Shown here in pieces: positions 36,051-46,979 of a DNA stretch of 55,046 nucleotides. The translations under genes and the position numbers were made by a program. This DNA comes from Rhexocercosporidium sp. MPI-PUGE-AT-0058. Taxonomy: Eukaryota; Ascomycota; Leotiomycetes; Helotiales. The notes below the pieces were generated by a model that saw only the letters and a list, made by a program, of their open reading frames with translations, was not told the DNA's origin and did not search any database. Each line of letters starts with the position of its first letter. Positions within the stretch are counted from its first letter, which is position 1. The stretch covers positions 1-55,046 of the forward strand of contig JAGTJL010000049.1 of assembly GCA_020746875.1 (NCBI GenBank), in the 5' to 3' direction.

Positions 36051-36815
36051 CTATTACTACTACTATTACCACTATTACAGTAAGTCTTCCCTTCTTACGC
36101 GCTCGATATCCTAGATATCGAGTCCGCTTATAAAATTTATTAATTATAATTAAAATAATTAAATCGCGTTTATTTACTTTATATTAACGTATTTAAAATC
36201 TCTTAAATTATAATACTACTATTACCATTATTACTACTACTATTACTACTACTATTACTATTACCGTAAGTCTTCTCCTCTTACGCGCTCGATATCCTGG
36301 ATATTGAGTCCGCTTATAAAATCTATTAATTATAATTAAAATAATTAAATCGCGTTTATTTACTTTATATTAACGTATTTAAAATCTCCTAAATTATAAT
36401 ACTATTATTACTATTATTATTACTATTACTACCATTATTACTACTACTACCGTAAGTCTTCCCTTCTTACGCGCTCGATATCCTGGATATCGATTCTACT
36501 CATAAAGTCTATTAATTATAATTAAAATAATTAAGTCGCGTCTATTCACCTTATACTAACGTATTTACAATCTTCTAGACCATATTATTACCACTACTAC
36601 TATTACTACTACCGTAAGTCTTCCCCTCCTACGCGCTCGATATTCTGGACATCGATTTTATTCATAAAATCTATTAACTATAATTAAAATAATTAAATCG
36701 CGTTTATTCACTTTATATTAACGTGTTTATAATCTCTTAAACTATATTACCACTACTACTACTACTACTATTACTACCGTAAGTCTTCCCCTCCTACGCG
36801 CTCGATATCCTAATT
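36045..36815. repeat. Minisatellite 2: five units with internal palindrome and (TAN)n
   Basis: GTAAGTCTTCCC...TACGCGCTCGATATCC recurs at 36080, 36266, 36452, 36614 and 36779 (spacing 186, 186, 162, 165). Each full unit has a TAC/TAT trinucleotide tract of varying length, which accounts for the size differences, then the conserved core. Unit 1 holds a perfect palindrome CTCGATATC-CTA-GATATCGAG (about 36098-36122). Units 2-4 have mutated versions. An ATTATAATTAAAATAATTAA tract follows in each. Confidence 0.85.
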
Positions 36816-37259
36816 ATCTTCCTTATAACCTTCTAATCTTTAAATTATATTATATATATATTAAAAAAAGTTTTTAAATATAAATACTAATATAAATATA
36901 ATTATTATAGAAAGCGAAGCAACCTCTGCGGCAGCGCATCAAGCGGCCTAGCGAGCCTAAGATAGCGGAAAAGTAATATTTATATTTCTATAAAGAAAAT
37001 TAGAAGCTATAATTTTATATAAAGCAATAAGTGGATTTTATACTATAAATAAAGCTTATTAATATCTAATAAGTAGTTATTAAGCAAGTAGTACGATACC
37101 CGGACTACCTAAGAGGAGGAAGTAAAAGGCGCTATACGTGCTCAAAAGCACATCCGGGTTAAATAAGTAGCTTTTAAAAGCGGCACTCATTATTAAGAAA
37201 GAATACTATTAATAAGGAAAATTAAAGCCCTGTTAAACCTTTTGTAATTCTACTTCTTA
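36816..37259. other. Spacer with one GC-rich patch
   Basis: Mostly AT-rich. Positions 36905-36970 (CCTCTGCGGCAGCGCATCAA and onwards) and 37110-37160 are conspicuously GC-rich and seem to have escaped decay. No gene is recognised. Confidence 0.35.
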
Positions 37260-37506
37260 TATAACGGTAATACTAAAACTCAAGTACTGCGATTAACTTA
37301 AGTATTACTAATTAAGGCGGTTTCCGATAAGACATTATTCGGTAAAATACTAATTTGCTTATATTATTATTTCTATTCCAAATTCGACTCCTTTTACGTA
37401 CGAGTATAATATTTTCATATAATCCAATATATTAAGTAGTTATATGCCATATCTACAAGTCTTATATCATTCCTAAGCGCTCAAGCTAAAAGCGTTACTT
37501 ACGAGC
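37260..37506 (+). repeat. Subtelomeric dispersed repeat, copy 2 (247 bp)
   Basis: This is the partner of 31937-32196. It starts TATAACGGTA where copy 1 has TGTGACGGTA, the change expected from RIP. It lies immediately upstream of helicase copy 2, so the repeat may be that gene's upstream region. Confidence 0.7.
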
Positions 37507-40500
37507 AGCACCATACCGACTCTTTAATAAAGAGCTGAAGATTACAATCTAGCTCCTAAGCAGCTATAATCTAAGGACGGTTAAAGAGTTAAAAGAGTAT
37601 AAGCCTCGAATCAAGGATTATTGCTAAGTAATTGAGTACTTAGCTTGCTATAATAGCTTTTATTACTTATAGCTAAAATATCAGTATAATACTCGTTATT
37701 TCCGTAAGATAAAAAAACATATGCTTTTAATCTATTAAACTAAAGTTATAATTTATGAAAAAACTATATTATAGAAAAAGATTAAGCTTTAAATATATTT
37801 CACGAAATATAAGAAGATTAATTATTTTATAATAGCAGATAATTAAAAGAAGGAAAAAGTATTTAAATAAATCAGTAATTTTATTCTCTTAATACGACTT
37901 AAGAAAGATTTATTTAAGAAATTAGAAAAAAATTATAAGAATATAAAATATAATTTTAAAAAATAAGTAATTATAATCTAAGATATTAGAAATTTAAAAT
38001 CGGAAAAAGTATTATAACTTTATAACGTGATAAGATCCTTACCCTACTTGACTTCGCTAAAAGACGAGAAGATCTGAAGCTTGTATAAGCTGCTACCGAA
38101 GAAAGAACTTAATACGAGTAATAAGAATACTAAAGATCCTGATCTCGTCCGGATTTTAATCGCTACCGAAGCTATCTTAAAAGATACGTATAAGCTATAC
38201 AGCGATACCTCGCCAGACCGGAAAATAATATAATAACGAGTTAATATTTTAAATGAATTTTATATCGGGGCGTTAAGTAAAGTAAATAAGTTCCGGTATT
38301 TTAAGAACGCATCGACCTTAATTACTTATTTCATTATTATAAAGCAGTTATTAATATATTATTATCGCGTAATATATTATAAAAGCGGCTATTTTGCCTG
38401 GGCTAAGCCAGATTAAGTACTGCCTAAGAACGTTATTTAGTTAATTACTTTATAAATCCATATTATAAACGAGATCATAAAGGCCTTAGCTTTAAAGGAT
38501 AAAGAAGAAACGGAGCTAGCTTTTAAGTATACTATTCGGCGATTATACTTAACGCTAATTTACTATATTATTAATAACGTATTATTTAAATCCCCTATCT
38601 TGAGTTTCTGCGTTATACTAAGCAAGAAAGTTCGTAAAAAGGCCGGGGTTTATAAAAAGAGTTAAGGAATTTCAATAGCCATTTATTAACTCTAATCTGG
38701 ACTACTCAGCTTATACTCTTTAATTATACTTATTTCCAAAAGCAAAATAATAAAAACCAAATCCTTATCTTTCTCGCCAAGATCTGCAAGAAGTTCTTCT
38801 AATAACTAACAGAAACGCTATTTAAATATATTCTATAATAAAGGCTATACTTGTTTAAGATTAGAAAAGCTATAATTGCAAAATATTAAGCTCGGTAATC
38901 TTTAAATAAATAAATAATGGAATATCGTAAGATAAAATTATATATATCGCAGATCTTTAACTTAATAGTTTCCGAATATTAATAAGCTTATACTTTATTT
39001 TACGATAAGCTTCTGTTCTAAGCTAAGGATCTTATCTCAATAAAATCGTAAAAGTTAAATAATAATTTAAACTTAAAATATTTTAAAAGCTCATAGTTTT
39101 CTTATCTTAGCAACTTTAAGTTCTTAAAAAGTACCGAGCTCGCTCTCTTTCGGCGGATTTAAGGCAATACTAAGCTCCGGGCTATATTCTTAATTAAAGC
39201 TATAAATAAAAGCGTAATCTTATATTCTAATATTATAATCATTTATAAGATATATACTCAAGAATTTTTAAAGTAAGTATTAGTGTTATATTATATCTTA
39301 CCCGGCCCGCCACTGCGAGAGCCCGAATTACTCTTAGTAATATAGCGAAATACTGCTCGATAACGCTACTTATTAATATGGGAAAAGCTAATCATAATTT
39401 ATACCTAATACTACAAAGATTAGTAATAATCTGACGCGTATAAGGACAATATCCGATTTTTGCCTAAGGCGATTAGTAATTTATTACTTTCGTATATTAC
39501 ATATATCTTACTTTTAAGATAATTATTCCTCCGATAATAAACTCCCGGTGCACTTATCTTTCTTTACCTTTAAGCGAAGCTAGACGAGACAATATAAGCG
39601 GATAGAACGCTTTCGGCTTATTTACGTAAAGCATGCACTCGAGCCAAAGTGCTATACTTACACACTTCGAATTAACGGCAGTTTGCCGCGTCGATTACTA
39701 AAAAGAAGTTTTCTATTAAAGAACGGGCGAACTTTAATCTTAAGGACGATATTAAAGAAAATATTAAAGACGAGCTTAATTTAATTACTTTAGTTAAATA
39801 AAGCAATTATAGCTATTATACTTTTAATTATATATATGTCGGTATTATCACGCTTATTATAAGTGCGTTGCTGCATCGGAATTACCGCGTATCCGAAAGC
39901 TGGTATACGTTCTTCCGGTTTGATTATATTCTTTAAGGAAAACGGCCGCGCGGTACTTCAAAAACGCTATTACTACGAATACTTAATACTTCTAAGCGTA
40001 ATCAATTACGTAAAAGAAATATATACTCTGAAGCTGATTTGCTAATTATAGTTCGGCGGTTATATAATATACTAGACTTGAAATTCCGAGTTTTAAGATA
40101 GCAGGATAGCGTGCTTACTATTATAGGACTTCAGCCAGCCGAACAAGTAATTCTAGTAATAAAGACCGGCTTTAATAAGACTTTAATTATTATAATTAAG
40201 ATTATAATTACAAATATTAAGACTATTATCCTCATTCTGCCGATAATTATTCTACAGAATAATATATTAAGACGCTTTCACGAGGTAAGTATCCAGCTAT
40301 TAATTTAATCTGTTAATTATATAAAATTAGCTTCGTTAATAATCGTATCCGCCGAAGCTGCGTGCACTCAAGCCTTTCTTAAATATTATTATATTTTCGT
40401 TAGTAAGCAGAAGCTAAACCGTATTATAATTAATAAAAGTCATCTTATTATTATAATTTATAATTACCGGTTATATATAACCTAATTAAGCTAATATATC

Positions 40501-42290
40501 CGGCAGATCAGGACGTAAACCGTCTGGCTGACCGCTACTCTTCCTTTTGTTATAAAAGAAGAGTTTATCGAGTATAATAAGCTCGTCAAACCTAAGATTA
40601 TCCGGGAATTAATTAATTAGCCGAATATTAAGTATATAATCAGCTTCGAGACCGGACCCGGTCTTTTAATTAAGAGAGCTGCCGACTTAATACAAGTATA
40701 TTAGCTCTAATAGAAGATCTTTAACTATTCCCGCAATAAAATCATTATTTATTACTAAACGCGAGAAAAAATAGCCTAGCTTGCAGATATTCTTAAATAT
40801 CCTTTATATACGTCAAGATCCGGAACCGACGAGAAGAAAGCTGCAATTATCTTTAAGTAGCTTAATAATAAAAATCAGCCGGCAATTATAATTACCTTTA
40901 TTCTTAAAATCGGTTTCGATTATCCGTCGATCCGCTAAGTGATTCATATTAACGAGTCCGATTAGTTAACCGATTTCTCTTAAGAGTTTAAGAGAGCTAA
41001 GCAAGATAAAAGTAAGGCTTCTTTTATTATTCTCTTATATACCGAGTAAAAACCTTAAATTAATAGACACTTATCCGCGGATCGAGAGGCTATATAACTT
41101 TATTTTATATAATAATATTATTCCCGTAATATTCTGAGCTAGTTCTTAGATACTTAATCGGATTAATAATAATATATATTAAATAAAGAAAAATATTAAG
41201 TTTACCGCGAGCTTTATAAAAAAGCGCGATTAGCCGACGTTATATTTGCTTTACTGTATAAAGTAAAGATAGAATTCACCGGGCCAAAAAAAGTCTTACA
41301 ATAAGATTATATCCGAGAGCAAGTCCTTAATAATTATAAGAACGACCTCAAGATTATAATAAGATTATACTTTTACTACCGGATTAAAGGCCGCAAATTC
41401 GATTATACGCTAAGCAAATACTTATAATAATTCTGGTAGATCTGTGCTAAGCAAGAAGCGTACCGTATATAAGATTAAAAGAATAAGAAATAAATCAAGC
41501 GATATATAATATATTAACAGTATTATTAATTATAAGATATCTATCAAGTAGCAGATCCAGAATATAAGGAGACCGAATGCCGCTTTTTTAATATAATAAT
41601 ACCGTTTTATTACGGAATATATTACCGGCTTAAAAGTAAAGAATAGCTATAAAAGCATTTCCAGCGCTCTTTTTAAAGCGAATTAGAATATATACTATAA
41701 TTAAAAGAAACGGCATCACTTAAAAGAAACGAGTATATCTAGGCTAACTGCGTAACAGCGCTTGTATTATTAGAATTTATATAAGCTTATTAACTTAATA
41801 TAATCCATCTCGAGACTAACATTCATTAATCCATAATATATATCCTTGCTCGCTCGTCCTGTCTTCTAATAAGACCTTCCGAATCGTGCTTATGCCAAGT
41901 CTGCTAAAAAAGAATCCTACTTATATATTATACTTTCCTCTTATATATCGCTATTACTTTTATATATTGAAATAAGCAATGCCTAATTACTATTCCAGCT
42001 CCGAGGCCCTCAAAGCCTTCGACCGATTCGGCTGTAAATAAGTTCGTATCTCAATAACCTAAGAAGCTTTCGCTTAGACGCCTGCTAATATTATAAGTTC
42101 TTTCTTTCCTTATCCTTTCCTTACTAATTCCTTTAAAGCTCTGAATCTCCCGGATCCTGGATTTAATAAGCTCTTAATCCGAGAGTTCGGCCGCTTATAA
42201 AATAGCCTAGAAAGCTTTAATAAAAGATTCCGAAATTAAATTACGAGATTTATAAATAATTCTTAAAAGCGATACTTAAAAAAGGAGGAC
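37507..42290 (+). pseudogene. RecQ-like telomere-linked helicase, RIP-degraded (copy 2)
   Basis: The frame from about 39300 to 41800 is readable through RIP-type stops. The region before the core has REPELLLVI, RFLPKAISNLLLSYI and QTPGALI (39320-39560). At 40111-40308 LTIIGLQPAEQVILVI precedes a decayed Walker A, KTGFNKT (40162-40182; GTGSGKT in the family). LRRFHEVSIQLLI and IIVSAEAACTQAFL follow. Motif II is INKSHL (about 40429-40446, DECHL in the family), then LTATLP (about 40535), YTSRSGTDEKKAAII and motif VI QEFKRAKQDKS (about 40981-41013, QESGRAGRDGS in the family), where the Q is a TAA. The carboxy part reads to about 42.2 kb. Motifs I, II and VI are all damaged. The amino-terminal limit is uncertain. 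Confidence 0.85.
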
Positions 42291-43411
42291 GGGAGTATTA
42301 TTAATAAAAAAGGTCGAAGCTTTATTAATTTTTTTTATTTACTTTTTTCTATTTAAGATTAAGACAAGTAAGCTAAGCGAGACTCTTAAACCTTTTATTT
42401 TTTTTTTTTAAAAGCAAAGGATTTTATTTAAAAACCGTTTTTATATAATAAAATATTCTAAAGCTATTTAAAAGATATATTTATATAAGTCGTAAAACGA
42501 ATTATATCCGGTTTATATTTTAATATAATAGTTTTATAAATTTACTTTAAAATTATAATTATATAATACTTTAAAATTACTTTAAGGCTATCTCCTTACT
42601 TCTTAAGATTATTTAAAAGTTAACTTTACTTTAACGAGTAATCCTTGCCGTATTAATTCCCTTCTTTAATATCTTTATTCTCGAGTTCGGTATTAAAGTC
42701 TGCCTTTTTAATCTTTAGACTTAAATTAATAATAATATAATAGTTTTTATTTATATTATTATAATTAAAAAGTCTAAGTATTATATAAATTAATAACTTA
42801 AGGATTTATATATAATTAATAAATAATAAGTATTATAATAAAAAGAAAAGAGAATATAAATAAAGTATAATAATAAAAGAAACTTTATATATAAGTTAAT
42901 ATTATTATTATTATAAATAAAAAAGTATTTTAAAACTTATAATTTGTGTAAATTAACTTTAATATAACAGGACGAATTTAATTCTATATAATAAGAACGT
43001 AATATATAATAAGCTACTGATTATTTTCTTAGCTTTAAGAAATTAAAAATGAGTTATAAACTCAATTTAATTAGTTAGGTATTTAAATCATAATAATCTT
43101 ATATATATTTATGAAATATATTTAGTTTTTTTCTTTAATATTTTAAATCTTAAATTAAATCGTTTTATATTAAAAAGATTAAGAGTTATAATATTTAGCT
43201 TTAATTTTATTACGTAAATTGAATTTAATATAATTATGAAATTTAACTTACGAGAGTAATACTTAAGTAGTTTTAAACCTAATATTTAATTACAATATAA
43301 GTAATAATTCGATATACCGAGAATTAATATTAAGCTTAACTTATATATATAATAATTAATATATATACTAACTTTATATTATAAAATCTAAATAATATAA
43401 AACTAAAATAT
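42291..43411. other. AT-rich sequence, no gene
   Basis: Extremely AT-rich, with long A/T runs and no readable frame. Confidence 0.4.
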
Positions 43412-43571
43412 TATAACGACAGATATCCTTCGGCTAAGTCAGGGGTCCGGAACAAGTCCGACTCCCTTCCGACTCCTTATATATATAACTCCTTCTTATA
43501 TAATAACTCTATAGTTTTTGTATTTTAAGTATTAAGTCTATTTTTACGTATAAGGCTCTTGCGTCGTTACA
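43412..43571 (+). mobile_element. Solo LTR, 160 bp, with perfect AATAT duplication
   Basis: The 5' end TATAACGAC and 3' end GTCGTTACA are inverted repeats apart from one G-to-A change (TGTAACGAC expected), consistent with RIP of the terminal TG. AATAT flanks both sides (43407-43411 and 43572-43576). Inside are GGTCCGGAACAAGTCCGACT and TATA-like TATATATATAACTCC, a normal LTR promoter layout in plus orientation. No internal domain is present. It looks Gypsy- or Copia-like; the family is undecided. Confidence 0.8.
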
Positions 43572-44340
43572 AATATATAATTAAGCTAATTATTATTACT
43601 TTAAGCTTTATAAGTTTATAATAATTATTATTTTAAAGTCGACTTAAAACTGTCCTTTTAATTACTATTAATAAGAAAAGTATAAATTAATAAATTATTG
43701 ATTAATATAAAATAATTAAAATTGAGATTTACTTAATATATATAATATACATCTTAAGTTATTATTATTAAGACTTTAAATATGAAATTAACTCGGAGCA
43801 TAATTAATTCTTAATAGTTAATTCCAAAATAAATCTATATTATATTTCGATTAAATATAAAGTTATAATTAAAACTTTAAAAATCTAACCCGGCTTATAA
43901 ATATTATAAAAGTAATATATAACTTAAGTTATAATTATCGAATAATAAATATTAATATATACGTGATTAGTTAGAGCAGTTATATAGATTTAGAAATCCC
44001 CTATACAATAGAATCATCAGTTATATTAAATCTCTTCTTTTTAATTAAAGTATAAAAAATATAAAACTAAACTACTAATTATAAAATAACTAAGATAGAT
44101 TTAAACTGAATATTACACCCGAGTTAATATATACTATTAAATACTAAAAAAGATTTAATATATATTTAACGCGGAACCTTAAACCTTATCAGCTTTACTT
44201 GTATAAGATAAAAAAGTCCTTAAGCTTTTAAGCTAATTATAATTAACGTAAATTAAATTCTCTTTAAGTTTATTCTTATTTCGTATCTTATTTAATCTTT
44301 AAGTTATATATAACTCGTTAATTTAAATAAGATAAGGAAA
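43572..44340. other. AT-rich spacer between two solo LTRs
   Basis: No readable frame and no repeat beyond simple A/T runs. Confidence 0.4.
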
Positions 44341-44483
44341 TATCGTATAAAAGTAAAATATAACTAAAAGTGCTTTCAAAATATAACAAATCGTCTGAAT
44401 TCTAAAAGAAGCTCGTAAGGAACAATTAAGTATATATAAGAAAGGGAGCTACTAAGAGCTAGCACGTGCCTTATTATACGACA
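44341..44483. mobile_element. Probable solo LTR, 143 bp
   Basis: It begins TATCGTATA and ends TATACGACA, inverted except for one change compatible with RIP of an original TGTCGTATA. Flanks are GGAAA (44336-44340) and AGAAA (44484-44488), a 5-bp duplication with one G/A difference. The end CACGTGCC...TATACGACA resembles the terminus of the copia copies at 3735 and 7128, so it may be a related family. Confidence 0.55.
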
Positions 44484-46155
44484 AGAAAAAAATAAAAAAA
44501 GTATAAAAAAAAACCAAAATTAAAAAAAGAAATTACTAAAATTAAAATTTGATTTCTCTCTCACGAAAACCATTTATTATAAGTTATATAATAAAGTTAT
44601 TCAGATATAATATCTTTGTTTTTCATCACTATAATTCTATTATTCAAGCCGCTTACCACTTAACCAGCAAGCCAGAATAAGTTGTATACTAAAGTATTAA
44701 TTATATTTATATAACTCTTAAAAGAAGTCTTTACCTTATTATTCCGATTACTCCCGTATTCCGTTTACCTCGCTTAATACAACGCATTTCTACTTAAGGA
44801 TTTATAGCGTAAAATTAATTTAATTTAGTTTAATTTATAACTATTACTTATATTTAAATATAATATAAGATAATTATACGAGAAGGATATAATATATAAG
44901 TATTAATCTAAAAGAATAAGAAAAATATATTTCCTTAAATACGCATAAAGTACGATTATAAAATTTAATAAATATAATTATAAGATTTTAAGATAAGTTT
45001 TACGATATTTAATAATATTTACGTATATTATATTAAGAATTAAATAAAAAGCTAAGTAAAGATTTAAGTTATATACGTTATTATTAAAGAAATATATATT
45101 TATAAAATACTTAGTAAATATATAACAAGCGAAGCGATATTTTATTCGAAGGGAATTATAATATTAAATATAATATATTAAAGAAAAAGTATTTTTGAGT
45201 ATTCAATTACTTAACGTTCACGTCTTTATATAATACTAGTATGAAAATATTGAAATCAACTTTTAAATTATTATTATTTAAAAAAAGTTTATATAAGAAT
45301 CGATAATTAAGTTTAATATATAAAATTAAATAAAAAAAATAATATTTTATTATTAAGTAATTATTCTTAAGATATACAAGTAAAAAACGGCATATAACCC
45401 GACGAATTAAATACGAAAAATAAATACACGTAACGTAACTCATATATAATTAAATTAATATAACATTAAATAAAAAAAATAAAAGAAAAGTAATAACCCG
45501 TAAGGGATTAAGTTAATAAAACAAACCGAATAAGATTAAGCAAAGCAGACGATAATTTAAGAAAGAAATAAAAAAAGAAAAAAAGAAAAAAGAAATTAAA
45601 TCAGAATTAAAGTAATAAATCCAAAGAATATTATTAAATAAAAGAAGAAATTAATAAGTAAGAAAAAAGAATTCAAAAAGAATACACAAGAAAAAAGCGT
45701 ATAAAAGAAAGAAACCGGTTATTTATATAAAAAAGAAAAGTTAATTAAATTTTATTACTCAAAGAGTATTCTAAGATAATTCATTCGGTACAGAATTAGA
45801 TTTTTATTAAACGTATATATACGAATCCGAATCGGGATTATTATTATTTCAAGGAAAATAAGATTATATTACATTAAAACATATAATAAATAAGTAAGTA
45901 AAACCGAACGTAAAATAACGAGCTAAATATAATATAAGAAAAGAATAAAAAATAATTTACGTTATAATTAAGGAATAAATAATAGATTAAGATTTAATAT
46001 AAAACAAAGATAATTTAATACGTAAGATAAATAATATACGTTTATTATAATATAAAAACGCATGTAAATAAAAGAAAAGGAGTAAAAAAAAGAAAATAAG
46101 TATTATAATACGAGTTTATATAAGCGAATATATAAATAAATATAAATAAATAAAT
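44484..46155. other. AT- and purine-rich DNA, no credible gene
   Basis: A long A/G-rich tract (45460-45720, 46070-46150) carries irregular AAAGAAAA runs. The 78-codon minus-strand frame at 45207-45443 is a low-complexity Leu/Tyr/Ile/Asn sequence and probably chance. Confidence 0.4.
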
Positions 46156-46159
46156 AAGG

Positions 46160-46500
46160 AAAGAAGATAAGGAAGGTAAAGGTAGATAAGGAGGGTAAGG
46201 GTAGATAAAGAAGGTGAGGGTAGATAGGGAGGGTGAGGGTAAATAAGAAGGATGAGGGTAGATAGGAAGGGTAAGGGTAGATAAGGAAGGAGATAAGGAA
46301 GGAAGATAAGAAGAGTGAAGGTAAATAAGAAAGGAAGATAAAGAGGGTAGATAAGGATAGTAGATTAAAGAAGGAATATAAACAAGGTAAAGAAGGTAGA
46401 TAAGGATGGTAGATTAGGAAGGGAATGTAAATAAGGAGAGTGAGGGTAAATAAGGAAGGAGATAAGGAAGAGAAATAATGAAAAGGGAATATAAAATAAG
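46160..46500 (+). repeat. G-rich 19-bp minisatellite with a quadruplex motif
   Basis: At least six near-perfect 19-bp units of the form GATAAGGAGGGTAAGGGTA span about 46165-46280, followed by decayed units (GATAAGGAAGG and GGTAGATAAGGA variants) to about 46500. Units contain GGGTA and GTGAGGGTA, resembling telomeric TTAGGG only loosely. At 46218-46239 four GGG runs are separated by loops of 6, 1 and 3 bases, a canonical G-quadruplex pattern on the plus strand. Confidence 0.75.
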
Positions 46501-46979
46501 AGTCAGGATGGGATTTGGGATTTAAAGTATGTTTTTTATCCGAAATTACTTAAAAGCAATACTATATTCATTTATATTACAGTATAAGCGTTATAATAAG
46601 AGATATAATTAATTAAAAGATAATATTATAATACTGCGCTTCCCGATTTAGCAAGAAGCCCGGTACTGCCGGCAGGTCACCGCCTTTTTAATTAAGATTA
46701 TTTTCTAATCTTACTTTATTTATATCCAATATAATTAATTATAAATATAATAAAAAGATCAGATAACCTTAAATATTATTATAAAGAATATATAATTATA
46801 TATATTTATTTAAACTTTAATAGCAAGATTAATTGAGTTATAAACTTATTTAATTTTATATAATAGGTAAGGGAATAGCGCTAACCGAATCGAGATTATT
46901 TTCTAATTTTAAATAAGCGCTTAAAGAGCTGCTTTTTTCTTTATACTTATTTTAATAGCTTTAAATTAATCTTTAAAGA
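46501..46979. other. AT-rich spacer with a GC patch
   Basis: A GC-rich patch (GCAAGAAGCCCGGTACTGCC, about 46651-46670) is the only notable feature. No gene identified. Confidence 0.35.

Noticed and set aside
36045..36815. CRISPR-like array (repeats with variable spacers)
   Set aside because: Units are over 160 bp, the variable parts are trinucleotide runs, and the organism is a fungus.
45207..45443. 78-codon minus-strand ORF resembling a membrane protein
   Set aside because: Low-complexity Leu/Ile/Tyr/Asn composition produced by AT-rich DNA; no neighbouring coding continuation.
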